Shown one piece after another: positions 14,047-26,400 of a stretch of DNA of 64,000 nt. Source of the stretch: Nilaparvata lugens (taxonomy: Eukaryota > Arthropoda > Insecta > Hemiptera > Delphacidae); NCBI RefSeq assembly GCF_014356525.2, contig NC_052508.1, positions 57,015,441 through 57,079,440 on the forward strand, written 5' to 3'. The stretch's first letter is position 1. The number at the start of each line of letters is the position of its first letter. Both the position numbers and the translations under genes were made by a program. The notes under the pieces were generated by a model. That model worked only from the letters and a program-made list of their open reading frames with translations. It was not told where the DNA came from and did no database searches.

Positions 14047-14701
14047 CCTAAAGAGACACACTGGGGTGTTTCACACTCCAGGGATTTTTTCCTGTTCTGC
14101 AGTTGACAATACCAAACAGATAGGAATTTTTGCCCAGTCTAAATTAGGTTTGAAGCATTGTCAACTGCTCTCCACCACTTCCAGTCAGTAATAGCATTCT
14201 ACAAGGTCACCAGCTCATCTTGTTCTTCGTTGGGGGTGTCTAACACCCCAGAGTGTCTTTTACGTAGGACTTTTATCAAATACTTTTTTACAAAGATTTA
14301 CTTGTATTGACCACTACGAATGAGGTATGGAATGATGGATCAGATTGGAATAACTGGTATGATTCTCTACAACTTGAGATTCAAAACAATAAAATGAAGA
14401 GACGTGAGTTTTTGATGAAGTTGTCATTGGCAATGATCAAGCCATTCCTTCAAACCAGATTAGGAGCTCCAACACTCAGGTGGAACATACGTACTTCTAA
14501 AGTTAGTATAAATTTTGATAAGCAGTGTTTTACTTTCGATTTCTATATGCACTTGAAACAAAAATGATTAAGAAATGATGAAGTATGGGCTAAGTACTTT
14601 TTTCTTTATATTTTTAAAAGAAACATGCAAAATTAAATTGGGGTGTTCAACACCCCAGTGTGTCTACTGTGTTAGCATAAAGTAAGTGTGTCTCTGTAAG
14701 G
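14047..14701 (+). mobile_element. piggyBac-like transposon remnant, 655 bp, TTAA target duplications
   Basis: The left end TTAA|CCCTAAAGAGACACAC and the right end GTGTGTCTCTGTAAGG|TTAA form inverted repeats inside duplicated TTAA sites (14043-14046, 14702-14705), the signature of piggyBac. Subterminal GGGGTGTTnnACACCCC palindromes occur near both ends. A short frame (14307-14567) reads KMKRREFLMKLSLAMIKPFL, like the C-terminal part of piggyBac transposases. Most of the transposase, including the DDD core, is deleted, so the copy is non-autonomous. Confidence 0.88.
14307..14567 (+). pseudogene. piggyBac transposase C-terminal fragment
   Basis: 86 residues with KRREFLMKLSLAMIKPFLQT, resembling the segment after the catalytic core in piggyBac-family transposases. 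The cysteine-rich domain usually found downstream is not visible. Confidence 0.55.
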
Positions 14702-17251
14702 TTAATTTTCACTTTTCTAAGATCACATTATCCCGCGCTTCTTGCTATTTAAAAAAAAACTTGATGTTCATAATGAGATGGATAGAGAGATGAAACAGCT
14801 TCCATACTCCTCTCTGATCATCTACGACTTCTAGCCCCACCCTTTCCACCGTTTCTTATCTTTATCTCACTCTTGATCTTACATGTATCCTCTTTTTTCC
14901 GCATCCTCACAATATACATTGTAAGATAATAAATGTATGAGCCTTGAAGCTTGACAAATCGGAGCAGTGTGAGAGTGCCCTGCTCATACGACGTGGAAAA
15001 GCATTCCGCTAATAAATTATCATTAACGATGCATGAAAAGTGTGGACGAAGATGATTAATCGTTGCTCTGCTACAGCAGCGATATCTGGTCGTCAGGAAG
15101 CGTAACTTCGTACGGTCTGAGATCGCTTTTCGTCACACCCCATCGGTAGACACAACTACTAACTATGAAGAGGAATTACGTTTAAACGGAATATGGTATA
15201 GATTTAATCATTAAATGCTTTTCATCTGCCACTGTATTTCTTTTGCAATTTCTCGACGTCATTGGTTGATGAGACTAGAGGAAATTGAAGAGGATGTGTT
15301 CTGAAACGATGCTTCATAAGCTTGTCGACACATGCACTCGAAAAAAAACGAATGTAGATACATTCACTTTATATGGTACTGTACCGTAATTGAACTCAGT
15401 TTATGAGAAAGCATGTGAAGACTTACATGATTGCTAGTTTTGCTTGATATCAATTTCTTATAATATGATTTATCACTACCAGGTGGTTCGGAACCCTCAT
15501 GGAACCCACATATCAGTACGGTATCGATTATCTCTCATCTTTCATTAAATATATACTGAATCTCTAATCTCTCATCATTATTATTCCTTCTATCAACCAC
15601 ACTCAAATCTGAGAACTAGGTAGCTACTACTACAGTTATTCTATCAGAGATGGTTATATAGTTAGTGTAGCTAACATCATAGCCTAAGCGTGTCTTAAAC
15701 TAAAAAATAAATAAACTTGAATGAATAAACTAAATAAATTGGGTTACCTTACATCTGAGCTAACACTCTCAGGAAAACGAGTCTCATAATCTTGTAGAAT
15801 AATATTAAAACAAAACATTAATCATAGAATTTATTACTAAAGACGTTACCAAATCGTAACTTATCAAATAACTCTAGGTGTAGGCTATTATTACAAAAAG
15901 TAATTAGTATTATTACACAAACAATCAATGAGAACGGCTTCACTTTCTTCAGGTCTCTTCAGTCTGCGAAAAGAACGTTTTTGGTGTTATTACTGAGAAA
16001 TTTTATGATAAACTTTTGGGATGAATTCATATGTGAAATATATTTTGATATATTTGAAATACAACCGCACTGAAGAATCTACGGTGGGTAATTTTTTGCC
16101 AGTTTATACAGGATATTTTGTTTGTATTACGTCACCGACCAGTGTGATTGTACCAACATGAACCATCATGCATCATCATTTGTCTGTTGGTTGATATGTA
16201 TTGTAGGAGGTGGAGAGTGGAGTGATTCCACCTCAAATCCAGACAATAGGTCGTCCGATTTGACACGGTGTCGATTGTCCCCTCAACCTGGGGCCTCAAT
16301 TGATCTCTCTCCTCGCCCTTCCTGCTCTATCGACGCCAATAATAACAATAATCGCATTCGGAATGATTCGCGGCCGCAGCATTCCCTCTCACTCTCTCCT
16401 GCGCACTCCTGCTCTCTTGCTCACTCCTCCTCTCACTCGCTCGGCAGGCCGGTGAACTCGTTGCTGGCTATGTAGCTGTCATCTGCGTCTGCCTCTGCCT
16501 CGACTCTACACTAGCCATGCCATGACCAGTGATAGAGGAACACGTGACCTGCAATTGGTACTACGTTGTTTGCACAATTATCCATACATAGAAGGGTCAA
16601 ATAAGTTACTGTAATATTGAAGAAAGTATTCAATAATGCTTCATGCATTCCCGGATATTTGATGCATATCCGGAAAAGCTCACTGGAAAATTTGAATTCT
16701 TCATGTACCTATTATAAGAATCTCTCTTCAATACTTGCTCTTCCAAATAAATCCAAAACATTTTAGAATAAATGTTTTTCCTGAGCCTGTGAAAAACAGG
16801 TTTATGTATGGATTGAACAAGGAGATTATTAGCTTATATGTTTTTGAATATTGTTTCATGAATGTTTCAGATCTCATTAATAAATATCTTTTCTTCCAAG
16901 CTTTTGTGATGAAAGTTCTTCACGTAAGAAATGAACTTGATACGATAAACCTCTGTTCATTCCCAACTCCATAAAAATACATGGACAGATTTTACTTGTA
17001 GATTGTATTGAACTGTAAATATTCAGCTAACACAATCCTTAACATAATTTAAAGCATTCACATCATCATTTTCAAAAGCTAGGTTCACTACAGCGATCAA
17101 ACGATGATGAATCATTCATTATTGGCACACCAATATGAAATATAAATATTTAGTGATAGTAAAGGATACCTACACTTTAAAATATTTTTAATTTGTTGCA
17201 GATATTCAATTATGCAAGAATCATTATTTTAATTTTCTTTTCTTATTCCAG

Positions 17252-17432
17252 GAACACCGCCATTGACTGGTTCAGGAACGGTGCACATAATAGTACAAGA
17301 CGTCAACGATCACAGCCCTGAGTTTGAGCGACAGATCTATTCAGTGACAATATCTGAGAATATGCCGATCGGATCAACTGTTCTCACAGCGCAGGCTACT
17401 GACAAGGATGAAGGACTCAATGCCAAAATCAA
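17252..17432 (+). CDS. ft: ft exon A: end of one cadherin repeat and start of the next
   Basis: Acceptor TTATTCCAG, donor GTACGT. The exon enters with two bases of a split glycine codon and reads GTPPLTGSGTVHIIVQDVND, the calcium-binding end of one cadherin repeat, then the first strands of the next (YSVTISEN, ATDKDEG). It is the most upstream ft exon recognised here; the preceding exon, which should end in an A-x-D-x-G motif, was not found in the 17 kb to the left. Confidence 0.85.
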
Positions 17433-20400
17433 GTACGTTTTATTCCATACAGCTTCAATAATGAGAAAGCCATATTGTGCCCTTCATATGGCATTGGTCA
17501 CACAGTGAAATCCAGATTTGTTCATCTTTCTATCCATTTTCAAACATTCAAATAGAATTCTACATATTCGAGTATGAAATTTTATTGATTTCTATTCAAA
17601 TTGAAATTTTATTCAATTTATATTTAAATTGAAATTTATTCAATTTATAAATTTATGAGTTTATTCAATCTTTATTCAAATTGAATAAAAGTTTAGTTTT
17701 AGTTATAGAAATTCCATTGATTTTTATCATAGAGAAAAAATAGCATAAACTTAGGCTATTGTTTATCTATGTTTTTATTCGAATTGAAATTTTTATTCAA
17801 TTTATATTTAAATTGAAATTTATTCAATTTTCATTCAAATTGAATTCTACATATTCGAGTGTGAATTTTCATTGATTTCTATTTCTCATTCATATATTTA
17901 ACAGTAAAAAAAATGTTTCTCAGGATAAAATTCGTTGTTCTCTATTAGTTGTTCAATTGTTGAGGTCTAGTCAACCGTTAATGTGTATTTCATTACTCCA
18001 TTCAGTCATGGATAGCTTTAAACCAAATAGCATTGAAGAATCGTATAGAATTGCAGCCAACTCTATGCGGCTACCCCAGGATTTTCTGTCTTCTGTCAAG
18101 AATACAAGAGTGTGGTTTCCTAGAAAACCAAATTCTAATTTTTAGTATTTTTTCATTAGTCTAATATTTTATTATGTAAATATTCCACCGACAATCACAT
18201 ACAGATGCCTTCGTTTTGTATTCTTTACCATCAATATATAATATTTTATTTTCTAATAACTTACATATAAAGGTGATGTTTCTTGATCCATTCCGAGCTG
18301 CAATGTATTAACACACTTTTTCTCTATGTATTTCAACACGAGATGCAGTCAAATATTTGATATTTTAATGTTTTTCAAACATAGAATAAAGAGTGTTAAC
18401 TTACATATTTTATTTATCCATAATTTTCGAAAACTGAAGAAATGTTTATCAATTGTTTGTTTTTCTGAATGAGCTCGTTTCCAATTAATTAAATGAGGAT
18501 TTTTAATAACAACCATCAATACAACACAAACATGAAGTGCTAATTATCCTCATGCATTCCATTACACCAAAAAAATTGAAAATTTATATTCAAAAGAACT
18601 GAAATCATTTTTTTAATCCAATTTGTAGTGAGAAAACTGATTCCTTTCTATTATTTGTTTCAGGTACAGTTTACTGGGAGATAACGTTGAGAGGTTCACA
18701 GTGGACGCTGATCTGGGAATAATAGTGACTGCCGTGCAGTTGGACCGAGAGGACACATCGGTCTACTATCTCACTCTGATCGCGCAGGACTGCAGTCTGA
18801 CTGAACCCAGAGCCACCGCCGTCAACCTCACCATTACAGTGGCTGACCAAAACGACAACGCCCCGCATTTCTCCAGCAGCAAGTACACCATTCACATACC
18901 GGGACGTACTCAGCCTGGTGAGTAATAAGTAGCCTCATAAATGAATGAGTAGCCTTATAAATGAATTCACTTTAGTAGTATAAAAAGGTCACCCCACCCA
19001 GTCTGACCTTAAGGTCACCCAACAAGGTCTAACCTAACCTAACCTATTCAAGGTCAAAAAAATAAAATAAAATAATAATAACTTGAAGATGAACACAGAA
19101 ACATCAATATAAACAGGACAAAAGTATAGTTCTTGGGCTACTTGGATGTTTAATTATAGAGAATTACTAGTAGTGATATTTTTAAATTAAATACGACTAG
19201 TTTCGACGTTTGTGTCATTCTCAAGAGGCATGATGAATTATTAATTCTATAATGATTTTTGAAACTTGAAACTGAATTAAATGTCGACACTAGACCTGTT
19301 TAATCAAAAAATATCACAATGGTACTTGGTAATTCTCTATAAATAGACTGGAATATTGACCATATCATTGACTATGACATGAAACGTTGAACAATAGAAG
19401 AGTTAGAACATAAACAACGTCGGTAAAGAACAAAATATCACATCTGTACAAATTTATATAAGGAATTTACAAATTTCAAATACATATTGAAATGATGTGA
19501 TGGAGGAAGTAAAAGGAAGAAGTTACTTCCAATTCTCTCATATATCTTCATACCTTGTGATTTTTTGATGAATATTTTTCTCAAATTCACATTCTATAGT
19601 GATCCACTCTTTTCTCATTCGTGTTTTTATCTCTCCATTTGATTATTTTGGAGAAACTAAATGAAATTTGAAAATCCATTAGATTCATTTTTATTGGTTA
19701 GGTATTCACATATACAATTTTCAAATTCATTTATATTTTATTTATTTATAATTTTTACGAAGATTGGGAGAGAAAAACTAAGGATACTCCTTGTATCATC
19801 TTTCTCCCAAATTTAAATAACATTTTAAAAGTCCGAGATAGGGTTATGGTTTTACTTTTCTAAAATTTAGTCCATTTTCACTCAAAAACCAACGAAAACT
19901 AAGAATTTTAAACTTTGATGGTTAAAAACAGAATAAAAAACAAAAATATCACACTCAAATCATACGATAGTGAAAATTATACAGATTTCAAATATTGCCT
20001 CCGTCTTGAAAATGTTGTAGTTAAGACGGGATTGATTTGTTCAACATTATATCCGATGTTAATATGATTTTTTCTGTTCCAGGCCAATTCGTTTTTGGAG
20101 CGAGAGCGGTAGATGACGACATAGGGATGAACAGTCTGATCACCTACTTCCTCGGAGGAGAGGATGCGGCCAAATTCACAATCAACCAAAACACAGGCGT
20201 CATCAAGGCGGCCGAAGCTAACGATAACCCACCTGTGATGGAAACTAGTCTCTACAATCCTATGGTGCTAGAAGAGGAACCTCCTTCACAGCAGGTTGTC
20301 ACTGTTCACGCCACTGATGCTGACTCTGGTCTCAATGGCAAAGTCAGGTATCGATTGATCAACGACGGCGATGGAGCTTTCTCACTCGACCCCGAGACTG

Positions 20401-23400
20401 GCGAAATTACCACCAATTTCAAATTGGATCGTGAAGAAACACCAAGTTATTCGCTGGTAGTTGAAGCTGTGGATCAGGGAACACCTCATCTGACTGGAAC
20501 ATCTACGGTGCTGATCACAGTTCTCGACAAAAACGACAATCCACCCAGGTTCACTAGGTTATTCAGTGTGAATGTTACAGAAAATGCAGAGCCAGGATCA
20601 TTTGTCATCCGTGTTACAAGCTCAGATCTAGATATTGGAGAGAATGCAAATGCTACATACAGTTTCACGGAGAATCCAGGGAAGAAATTTGCAATTGATC
20701 CGATTGCAGGTAATGTGACTGTGGTTGGTACTTTGGACAGAGAAACTCAGGACGAATATCTTCTGAAAGTAGCCGCTGTTGATGGAAGCTGGAGGGCTGA
20801 AACTCCCATCACAATCACCATACAAGATCAAAATGACAATGCTCCCGAATTCGAGCACTCGTACTACAGTTTCAACTTCCCAGAGCTACAGAGGAATGTT
20901 GTTTTTGTTGGCCAAGTATTAGCTACAGACAGAGACAAACAAGGTCCGAATTCTGTGATATCCTACTCTCTCAAACATCCATCAGACCTGTTCACAGTGG
21001 ACCCAGCCAGTGGCGAACTCTTCTCGAAGAGAGGACTCCGCTACAAGTACACAGCTCTCGATTCATCTCCAGAGAACCAGTACTCGCTCACTGTGTTGGC
21101 CACAGACAACGGCAAGCCACCCATGTCATCCGAGTGTCTCGTCACTGTCAACGTTGTAGATGCTAACAACAATGCCCCCAAATTCGAACAGAGAGAATAC
21201 TTCTCTCCAGTGCCAGAGAAAGCAGTAACTGGCCAACAAATCCTCAGAGTCAAAGCCAAAGATGAATTGGACTTCGGAATCAATGCTGAAGTTGAGTATG
21301 CTAAGGTTGGAGGAAACGGAAGCGATCTGTTCAGTATCGGTAAGAGTAGTGGGTGGATATCGGTTACAAAATCGTTTGAAGGTACTGGGAAGCTGAACAA
21401 GCAGTATGTGCTGAAAATTAGAGCTATGGATCATGGTGTACCTCCGCAACAGGACCAGGTCACTGTTACATTGGTGATTACTGGTGAAAATCGGTACAGC
21501 CCAATTTTCACAGCAATCAGTTATCAAGTTATTGTTCCGGAGAATGAGCCAGTTGGATCGACCATTGTGACTGTGGCAGCAGCTGACGGTGATGAAGGAC
21601 CCAACGGAATGGTGCGCTACTCAATATCCAGTGGCAATGATCAGAAACACTTCATGATAAATCCAGTTACTGGAGCTGTATCGATTCTTCAAGAACTAGA
21701 TTTCGATACAGTTCATGAGTACAAACTCAACATTACCGCTACTGATCTGGGATTCGAGCCTCGTCACACCAAAGCCACTCTCACGGTTACACTCACTGAC
21801 ATCAATGACAATGCGCCATCTTTCAATCAAACAGTCTACGAAGCTTACATACCAGAAAACTCACCACCAAAAACGTTTGTATACCAAGTCAAAGCAGAAG
21901 ATATTGATTCACCAAAGAACGCCATCATACAATATTCGATTGTTGGTGGTAGTGGGAAGGATATGTTCTCAATTGAAATGAAAACTGGGATCATTTACTC
22001 CAAAGCCAAATTCGATTATGAGGAACGACAATCGTACACTGTTGATATACTAGCTGTCAACCCTGATTCACCAATGTATGGTTCCTCGAAGGTAGTTGTA
22101 CATGTTACAGGAGTCAATGAATACTACCCACGGTTTGTTCAACCTGTGTTTCATTTCGATGTTTCTGAATCGGCTGAAGTTGGAACTAGTGTTGGAATGA
22201 TACAAGCAACAGATCAAGATGCTGGTGACGAAGGCAAAGTGTATTATCTGTTTGTGGGATCTAGTAACGATAGAGGTTTCTCAGTTACTTCAGAAACAGG
22301 AATTATTGCCGTGTCAAGGCGGTTAGATAGGGAGACCCAGAACAGGGTCGTTCTCACAGTTATGGCGAAGAATGCTGGTGGGATACGTGGCAATGATACT
22401 GATGAAGCACAAGTGATTGTATCCATACAAGACGGCAACGACCCTCCTGAATTCCTCGAGAAAGTGTACGAAGCAGAAGTGTCTGAAGCTGCAGCGATTG
22501 GAACGAAATTGGTGGTTGTCCAAGCTCAGGATAAGGACGTCCGTCCTCAGAACAATCAGTTCAGTTACTCTATAATCGGAGGAAACAACGAGAAGACATT
22601 CAAGATCGATCCTCAGAGCGGAGAAATTGAAACCACGCTGCAACTAGACCGGGAGACAATACCGATGTACACGCTGACTGTGGGTGCTATCGATACGGGA
22701 ACTCCTCCTGAAACGGGATCGACGATTGTGAAGATAACAGTTACTGATATCAATGATAATGGACCAGTGTTTGATCCCCCGAATGTGGTTGGGTATGTGA
22801 CGGAGAACGAGCCACCCAACACTAGTGTGATGACTCTGAGCGCCACTGACCCAGACCTGCCTCCGAATGGAGCCCCGTTCACGTATCGCCTGGTCGGCGG
22901 CAAGCAACAGGATCTGGTCACCATTGAGAACAACACCGGTGTGGTGCGAACACGGACCAGCATTGACAGGGAGTCCACGCCACATCTCGACATATTGGTA
23001 AGTCTCATTCATTACATTAAAAAAAAACATATTTTTCTATAAATATAATAGAGAAAAAGAAAATGCAGTTTGTTTACAGTTAAACATTAGATAATTATCA
23101 CCATTATACAGGCCACCAACAGGGCTTTACTGGAATAGACCGACGAACTTGATAAGTGGTTTCCTGACATTACCGAGCTAATGGCGGTAGATTGCACAAT
23201 TTTCTTTATACATTCTTGTATACTAATAAAATTTAGTATCGTTAAATGACTTTGTATTGTAAGAATCCATAACTATACCATAGAGAAAAGAAAGCATAAT
23301 TTAGTATCGTTAAATGATTTTGTATTTTAAGAATCCATAACTATACCATAGAGAAAAGAAAGCATACTTAACAGTGAAATTTGGAACAGAAACGTCCTAT

Positions 23401-26400
23401 ACCATGAGCTATCTTCTTATGCTAACTTTTTCCATAATAGTAATACTTACCAACCAGACCAATCCCAACGTTTATCAAGACTACTATTCAAATAGGCTTT
23501 ATCTCAATATTTGATTAATACCTATTCAATACTGGATCAATGATTTCTCTGATGAATATCTCTCATGTGATTGTAAAGAGTATAGTATTACAGATTCTAT
23601 TTCATGGCTTAGATTATAAAATACAGATCATATGAAAAAGGTCTGTATTCCTTGACCAATTTTGAATGATAATAATTACGGTATCATTAGAAAATATCAT
23701 TTCAATTACCGTATCATTAGAAAAGACAATTTCAATTATCGTACTCATTTCAATCAAACTCAGCCACTGTAGAAATTTTGAGAGATAGTTCCTGCTTGTG
23801 TCAATTGAATTGTTTAGATTTGAATATCTTACTCTTTGTTTAATTCTGGTGCATTGAACTGAATATCATAAACTGAATATTAATTTGAATGTGATTTTTG
23901 AACCTGGCATTTGAATTGTTTGGATTTAATTTTTTTTCTCATTAGTTAAGTTTCATTCATTGAATCAACGATTGAGATTAGGAAATGATTGTCAATATAG
24001 AGTTAGTATCTGACACTTAAACTGTATGATTTAAATTTGTTTGTTATATTTTTCTAGGTTGAAATAGAAGACAGCGGCAAGCCAGCACTGAGATCTCGTC
24101 ACCCAGTCTCCATAGTAGTGTTGGACCAGAACGATACGCCGTCGACACCTCGCTCGGTTCACATCCTGGTGCACGCCTTCAACGACATGTTCCCGATCGG
24201 CAAAATCGCCGACGTCCATCCGAACGACGCCGACACGTCGGGCGACTACCAGTGCAAACTAGTCAGTCAACCGAGCATGCGCGCTCGCGTCTTCTCCATC
24301 CCTTCCAGCTGCAACCTGCACATATCACAGGTGGCGGTCGGCACCGGTTACTCCATGAGTGTCCTGGGCAATGACGGACGTCACCCTGACGTCACCTCCA
24401 CCGTCACCGTCGAGATGCAGACTTTCGACAACTCTACCGTCGACAACAGCATCACTGTCCGCGTAGAAAACACCACCGCACAAAAGTTCCTCACACACTT
24501 CTACAAAGGATTCACAGATCTGCTCAAAACCACTTTCAACGTAGGAGATCTGCCTTACTTGTACGGCATGAACGAGAAAGACAGCGGACTAGAGATCACA
24601 ATTGCTGTGAAAGGTGTCAAGGGTTACCAGAACAAAGCTCATCTCCTCGATGTGCTCACTAGAAAACAGGACGCTTTACAACAGTTGCTACAAACCTCAT
24701 TGATCACCGTGGGATATTCCCCCTGTCAAAACCCGATCTGTGAAAACGGTGGATCGTGCAGTGAGAATATCAATGTGTTTGAAGAGACAAGAATCACAGA
24801 CAGTCAAACGTTGATATTCACATCTCCGTTGGTTGCACATGATTTCCATTGTAGATGTATTGAAGGATTCACCGGTAAGAGATGTGAGAGGCGACAAGAT
24901 CCATGCTCTCCGAATCCTTGTAAAGCAGGTGGCTCATGTAGGAGACAGGGTTACGACTTCCAGTGTATCTGTCCACCGGCAAGGGAAGGTCGACTGTGTG
25001 AGTCGGAGAAGGGAGATGCTTGTGATGGAAATCCATGCCGAAACGGTGGGTCGTGTCGAGAGAGCCCAGATGGCTCCAGTTTCTTCTGCCTGTGCAGACC
25101 AGGATACCGCGGCAACCATTGTGAAACGATAGCGGACTCATGTCGTCCCAACCCTTGCCTGAACGGAGGCCTGTGTGTCAGTTTGAAACCAGGCTACCGA
25201 TGCAGCTGCACAGACTCCAGACATGGCCGACACTGCGAGAAATCGACGTTCGGCTTTAAGGAGCTTTCCTACATGACATTTCCGCCTCTTGACGCTAGCA
25301 CAAACGATATTTCTATGATTTTCGCCACAACTAAACCAGACGCTCTGCTTGTATACAACTTCGGCGCGCAGACTGGTGGGAGATCGGACTTTGTTGCAAT
25401 TGAATTAGTAAACGGGAGAGCGGTGTTTTCGTATGGAGGAGCGAGGACAGCGATTACGTCGGTGACTGTTGGAGGCAACACTGAGGACCAGTCGCTGGCC
25501 AACGGAGAGTGGCACAAGATCACAGCCACCCGCAACGGACGTGTCATCTCGCTGAGTGTTGCGCTCTGCACGGAGAATGGGGACGTGTGCCACGAGTGCC
25601 GGCCTGGTGATAAACAGTGCTATGCTGACGATATTGGACCTGCAGGGTGAGTTATCTATTCATCAATGTTGTTTTCCATCACGAACTTCTTATTATAAAA
25701 TCACTTTTTTCTATTAAAAAGAACTACTAGCAGTCAGAATTTTTTACAATAAATGAATTAATCACTCACTGTGACAACGAGATCTATTAATTCATTGTGT
25801 TAAAATTTCGATAATTAATTCATTTATTGTAAAAAATTCTGACTGGTAGTCGTTCTTTTTAACAGAAGAAAGTGATTTTATCTATTCAATGAAATTGATA
25901 TAATTACTTTATTTATAAAAATTTAAAATAGTTTTAAACGATTTCACGTATATCAATAAATTCCCGATGAATAACTAGTTATCACACTCACTTTCATACA
26001 GAACATGCCAAAAGAAATATCAACAGTATAGCTTTGAAAGTACAGTTTTAGAGGCTGACTACGTGTTGCCAATTATATCTATTACTCTTTCAAACCTAAC
26101 TGATTTAGAATCTATTCATCCATTTTTTAATTATGAGAGTTTTCATCGATTTAATATTTAATCACAACTTTATTGAATAGGAATGGGAAGTTTCAAATTT
26201 TATTGAAATTAATTTATGAAATAGAATTTGTCTTACATGACATTTATTCATGACAAATTATAGTACCTTTTTAATTATATTATATAAATAAAAATAAGTA
26301 GCCCTTCATACATTTCAAGAAGATGTGACATTAATTTATAAACTGACAACATACAAACAAAAATGTATGCAGTAATTTTATTCAATAATTGGAATGTTAT

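Larger units (their letters stand above)
1..17251 (+). other. Large ft intron (inferred), no exon recognised
   Basis: No cadherin-like or other recognisable protein segment was seen on either strand. Because about 22 cadherin repeats are missing from ft, this stretch is most simply one intron that extends left beyond the window. Content by region: hairpins and LINE tail (0.7-1.1 kb), MITE (2.5-2.9 kb), tRNA-like repeat block (3.4 kb), minisatellites (3.9-4.3 kb), duplications (5.2-5.8 kb), dispersed repeat (6.6 kb), CT-rich and C-rich GC island (7.1-7.75 kb), MITEs (7.9 and 9.9 kb), GA tract (12.5 kb), piggyBac remnant (14.0-14.7 kb), a CT/GC-richer patch (16.2-16.5 kb). Regulatory elements or noncoding transcripts cannot be excluded. 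Confidence 0.5.
18918..20082 (+). other. ft intron with fold-back element and repeat fragments
   Basis: Contains TGACCTTAAGGTCA (19004-19017) and three CCTAA units (about 19031-19045), a fold-back element (19153-19344), and from about 19770 a diverged copy of the CTCCCAAATTT ... TCCGA(A/G)ATAGG repeat also seen at 53.8 and 63.6 kb. Confidence 0.55.

Noticed and set aside
16122..16475. ORF of 117 residues upstream of the first ft exon
   Set aside because: Ser/His-rich low-complexity translation of a CT-rich patch with no cadherin signature.
19031..19045. Interstitial telomere repeat (CCTAA units, arthropod TTAGG)
   Set aside because: Only about three units; such short runs are frequent by chance.
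21041..21527. Minus-strand ORFs of 119 and 133 residues
   Set aside because: Shadows of the ft coding frame on the opposite strand; no recognisable domain.
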